Positions 20,981-22,625 of a stretch of 22,625 nucleotides of DNA are shown piece by piece; the stretch's first letter is position 1, and the number at the start of each line of letters is the position of its first letter. Position numbers and translations under genes: made by a program. Source of the DNA: a virus; the IMG/VR virus record IMGVR_UViG_3300027123_000152, positions 1 through 22,625 of that record; one strand, given 5' to 3'. The notes beneath the pieces were generated by a model. The model was given only the letters and a program-made list of their open reading frames with translations. It did not search any database and was not told the origin of the DNA.

Positions 20981-22090
20981 TCAGATTTTTGCAAACTTCA
21001 TCATGGAGCGGATAATATGGAAATGATCCTCAAAAAAGTTACCTTCGAGTTGATTCAAATTTTCCAATGGAACCCATTCCGCCTTTTCAGCATCGTCAGA
21101 GCCAACTACCTTCGGCAATTCTTGTTCGTCCAAAATGAACAAACCAGCATGCGTAATTGTACGACCACGCAAAGAACGTCCCGGCGCATCGAATACTTCG
21201 ATAGCTTTCAAACTACCATTCAACTTTCCCGGTGGAATACGGATTTTTGTTTCTTCATTCAACTCACGAAGAATGCCATCACGAACCTTTTCATTGTGGT
21301 TCAAAAAGCCACCGGGAAGGGCATAGCAACCACGACCGGGAGATTCCTTGCGGCGGATAACCAACACACAACCATTAGAGAACACAACAGAATCACAGGT
21401 CACAAAAATTGGAGGATATGGTGCTACAGACCACATTTCCTTGTATTTTTCATAATGTTCGTATTCTTCGGTGATCCAATCAAGTCGGTTATAATCAAAG
21501 TTTTCGAACATGGCATCAAACGCCTTGATACCCATACGGGAAACCAAATAGTTTTTGACCATTGATTCAAATTGAACGGAATCGCTGTTATATTCACTCT
21601 TACAAATAGACCACGTTTTATACATGAAATTACGCAAGTTGGTTGCGTGAATCATTTCAGTTTTTCCATTATCCGTGTAGTGGAACGGTTCTACTTCACT
21701 CGACTTGTACAGGGGAAACCACTTCAAATATTGACTGGTTTGGTCTTTCGTAAACCCATAAATGGTGTATGTGTTTTCAGTAGGAACAACGGCTTGGTAA
21801 GCAACCCATTTGATTTGCTTACGAACATCAAGAACCCATTCTTGATCGTCATATAGATTGTCACGGACATTAACAAAAATGATTTTTTCAGGTGCGGAAA
21901 CACTTGCAAGAATGATTTTTTGGATTTCAGTTTCATTCAAAAGCTTTTTTGGGTTGTGCGCAGCTTTAAAGCTACCGTTGACTACAATGACGTAATCGCT
22001 CTTAGCAAGAGCGGATTCAATGAGATGAATGTGACCCAAGTGTGGGGGATTGAAACGGCCAATAACAATGCCATATTTCATTTTTTGCAT
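20981..22090 (-). CDS. nadM: Bifunctional NMN adenylyltransferase / Nudix hydrolase
   Basis: A 369-residue two-domain protein. The N-terminal domain (about 1-190) is a NadM-type adenylyltransferase with GRFNPPHLGHIHLIESAL carrying the HxGH motif and ATNLRNFM in place of the ISSTxxR motif, so it joins NMN and ATP to NAD+. The C-terminal domain (about 205-369) is a Nudix hydrolase with GGFLNHNEKVRDGILRELNE followed by ET, in which the usual final Gly of the Nudix box is Lys. Similar fusions act in NAD+ salvage and clean-up of ADP-ribose. ATG 22090 has GAGGA eight bases upstream; an in-frame ATG at 22126 has none. It acts after NAMPT, encoded 1 kb downstream. Confidence 0.92.
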   Translation of the reverse strand: MQKMKYGIVIGRFNPPHLGHIHLIESALAKSDYVIVVNGSFKAAHNPKKLLNETEIQKIILASVSAPEKIIFVNVRDNLYDDQEWVLDVRKQIKWVAYQAVVPTENTYTIYGFTKDQTSQYLKWFPLYKSSEVEPFHYTDNGKTEMIHATNLRNFMYKTWSICKSEYNSDSVQFESMVKNYLVSRMGIKAFDAMFENFDYNRLDWITEEYEHYEKYKEMWSVAPYPPIFVTCDSVVFSNGCVLVIRRKESPGRGCYALPGGFLNHNEKVRDGILRELNEETKIRIPPGKLNGSLKAIEVFDAPGRSLRGRTITHAGLFILDEQELPKVVGSDDAEKAEWVPLENLNQLEGNFFEDHFHIIRSMMKFAKI

Positions 22091-22130
22091 GATGTTCTTC
22101 CTCAGAATGTATAGGTTTGTTTTCATAAAA

Positions 22131-22145
22131 GCATCACTTCGATGC
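22131..22145 (-). promoter_or_regulatory. Leader hairpin of the NMN-adenylyltransferase gene
   Basis: GCATC-GAAGT-GATGC (22145-22131) forms a 5-bp stem with a five-base loop, followed by UUUU. It starts about nine bases after the predicted transcription start. It matches the first hairpin of the NAMPT leader (GCAGC-GAGGT-GCTGC) in stem length, loop size and loop sequence (GARGU), with compensating stem changes. Confidence 0.55.
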
Positions 22146-22160
22146 CATTAATATGTAGCA

Positions 22161-22189
22161 AGTGTATCACAAGATACACTTTTTGTCAA
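22161..22189 (-). promoter_or_regulatory. Promoter of the NMN-adenylyltransferase gene with overlapping dyad
   Basis: TTGACA (22189-22184), a 17-base spacer ending TGA, and TACACT (22166-22161) form an extended -10 promoter on the minus strand. An 8-bp dyad AGTGTATC-TTGT-GATACACT (22180-22161) covers the spacer and the -10 box, a likely operator. It overlaps the stop region of the preceding gene by a few bases. Confidence 0.75.
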
Positions 22190-22407
22190 TCGTCTTTCTT
22201 CTCTTTACCGCCAGCACGGTGTCCCATTTCAAAACCATTTAAGAATTGATACATTTCATGGATTGTTTGAACTTCTATCCCATAAGACCAATTTTCACGT
22301 TTTATAATGATTTTGGTTCCATGATAAGAAATATCAAAATTGAACTCTTTTGCTATACGTCTGGCTTCATCATTCGCACGTAATTTTTCAGCATCATCGT
22401 ACATCAT
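22186..22407 (-). CDS. Hypothetical protein, 73 aa
   Basis: Not recognised. A small protein with an N-terminal charged helix (DDAEKLRANDEARRIAKEF), a strand pair (DISYHGTKIIIKRENWSYG) and a C-terminal helix with MGHRAGGKEKKDD, a basic, flexible tail. AAGGA five bases before ATG 22407 is a good ribosome site. The start overlaps the preceding gene by 14 bases. The fold resembles a small alpha/beta nucleic-acid-binding module, but no motif proves it. Confidence 0.6.
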   Translation of the reverse strand: MMYDDAEKLRANDEARRIAKEFNFDISYHGTKIIIKRENWSYGIEVQTIHEMYQFLNGFEMGHRAGGKEKKDD

Positions 22408-22625
22408 ATTTTTCCTTTAGACGTAAGTATTCGGTACGTTCAAGTTCTTCTTGGCGTTTCTGGTATTCCTGTTCTTCACGGTCGATACGTTCTTGAATGG
22501 GTGCGTTATATTCATTAATGAGATTTTTCAATTTTTCATGAAAATTATCAATAATTAGTGTTGAAACCGTAACAACACGTGGTTTGTGTTTATATTCAAT
22601 ACCATCAAACAAATATTTTATTTTG
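22394..22625 (-). CDS. Hypothetical coiled-coil protein, N-terminus outside the window
   Basis: The frame stays open to the right edge, so the start probably lies outside. A TTG at 22612 is possible but has no clear ribosome site, and the ATG at 22605 is out of frame. The visible part has a strand-rich beginning (KHKPRVVTVSTLII) and a long charged helix (QERIDREEQEYQKRQEEL) typical of a coiled coil. No catalytic motif is seen. The 3' end overlaps the next gene by 14 bases. Function unknown. Confidence 0.55.
   Translation of the reverse strand, partial: KIKYLFDGIEYKHKPRVVTVSTLIIDNFHEKLKNLINEYNAPIQERIDREEQEYQKRQEELERTEYLRLKEKYDVR

Noticed and set aside
20765-21565. Long open frame on the plus strand (266 codons)
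   Set aside because: It lies opposite the NMN-adenylyltransferase and zinc-protein genes, which have clear family motifs, and has no ribosome site or recognisable domain.

Overview
The window looks like part of a large, AT-rich tailed phage with a contractile tail, distantly related to the T4 superfamily. The supporting evidence is a T4 gp6-like baseplate wedge protein, a gp25-like wedge domain, a gp46-type SbcC/Rad50 nuclease subunit, a T4-type RNase H (5'-3' exonuclease), a DUF6433-like protein and an exact T4-type late promoter (TATAAATA). The host cannot be named from sequence alone. It should read ordinary sigma-70 promoters, because several TTGACA-N17 promoters with extended -10 boxes are present. 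Every gene I can support lies on the minus strand, so transcription runs from high to low coordinates. No tRNA, IS element or CRISPR array was seen.

Reading in the direction of transcription, 22.6-18.4 kb is an early/metabolic block. It holds small hypothetical genes, a bifunctional NMN adenylyltransferase/Nudix protein, a zinc-ribbon protein, two small genes and a full-length nicotinamide phosphoribosyltransferase closed by a strong terminator. The two enzymes make a complete nicotinamide -> NMN -> NAD+ salvage route, known in phages as a way to rebuild NAD+ after host NAD-depleting defences. Both have their own TTGACA promoter and both transcripts begin with nearly the same small hairpin. 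From 18.4 to 16.7 kb are small genes, including a very acidic protein resembling ArdA antirestriction proteins and a three-helix membrane protein. From 16.7 to 10.2 kb are DNA-metabolism genes: gp46, an aspartoacylase/succinylglutamate-desuccinylase-like zinc enzyme, a deoxyribonucleotidase-like HAD protein, RNase H, the DUF6433-like protein with duplicated AT-hooks, zinc-finger and hypothetical proteins, and a nucleoside deoxyribosyltransferase-like protein.

A terminator and a late promoter at about 10.1 kb open a virion block (10.1-5.8 kb): a small structural protein, a repeat-gp25 fusion, gp6 and another probable baseplate protein. The next gene has its ribosome-binding site inside a perfect 17-bp hairpin whose loop carries a TATAATTT promoter-like box. 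After it come a 59-residue two-helix membrane protein, an acidic-tailed protein and a DRB0094-type RNA ligase ending in a terminator. The leftmost 3.1 kb holds small genes, among them a 40-residue protein preceded by a striking three-way-junction RNA candidate, a HAD-like protein with an altered catalytic motif, a MazG-like protein, a minimal class II aminoacyl-tRNA-synthetase-like protein and a 2OG-Fe(II) oxygenase cut by the window edge.

The points most worth following are the structured RNA at 2728-2809, the late-gene hairpin at 5730-5788, the shared NAD-gene leaders, the mini aaRS-like protein, the phage aspartoacylase-like enzyme and the ArdA-like acidic protein.
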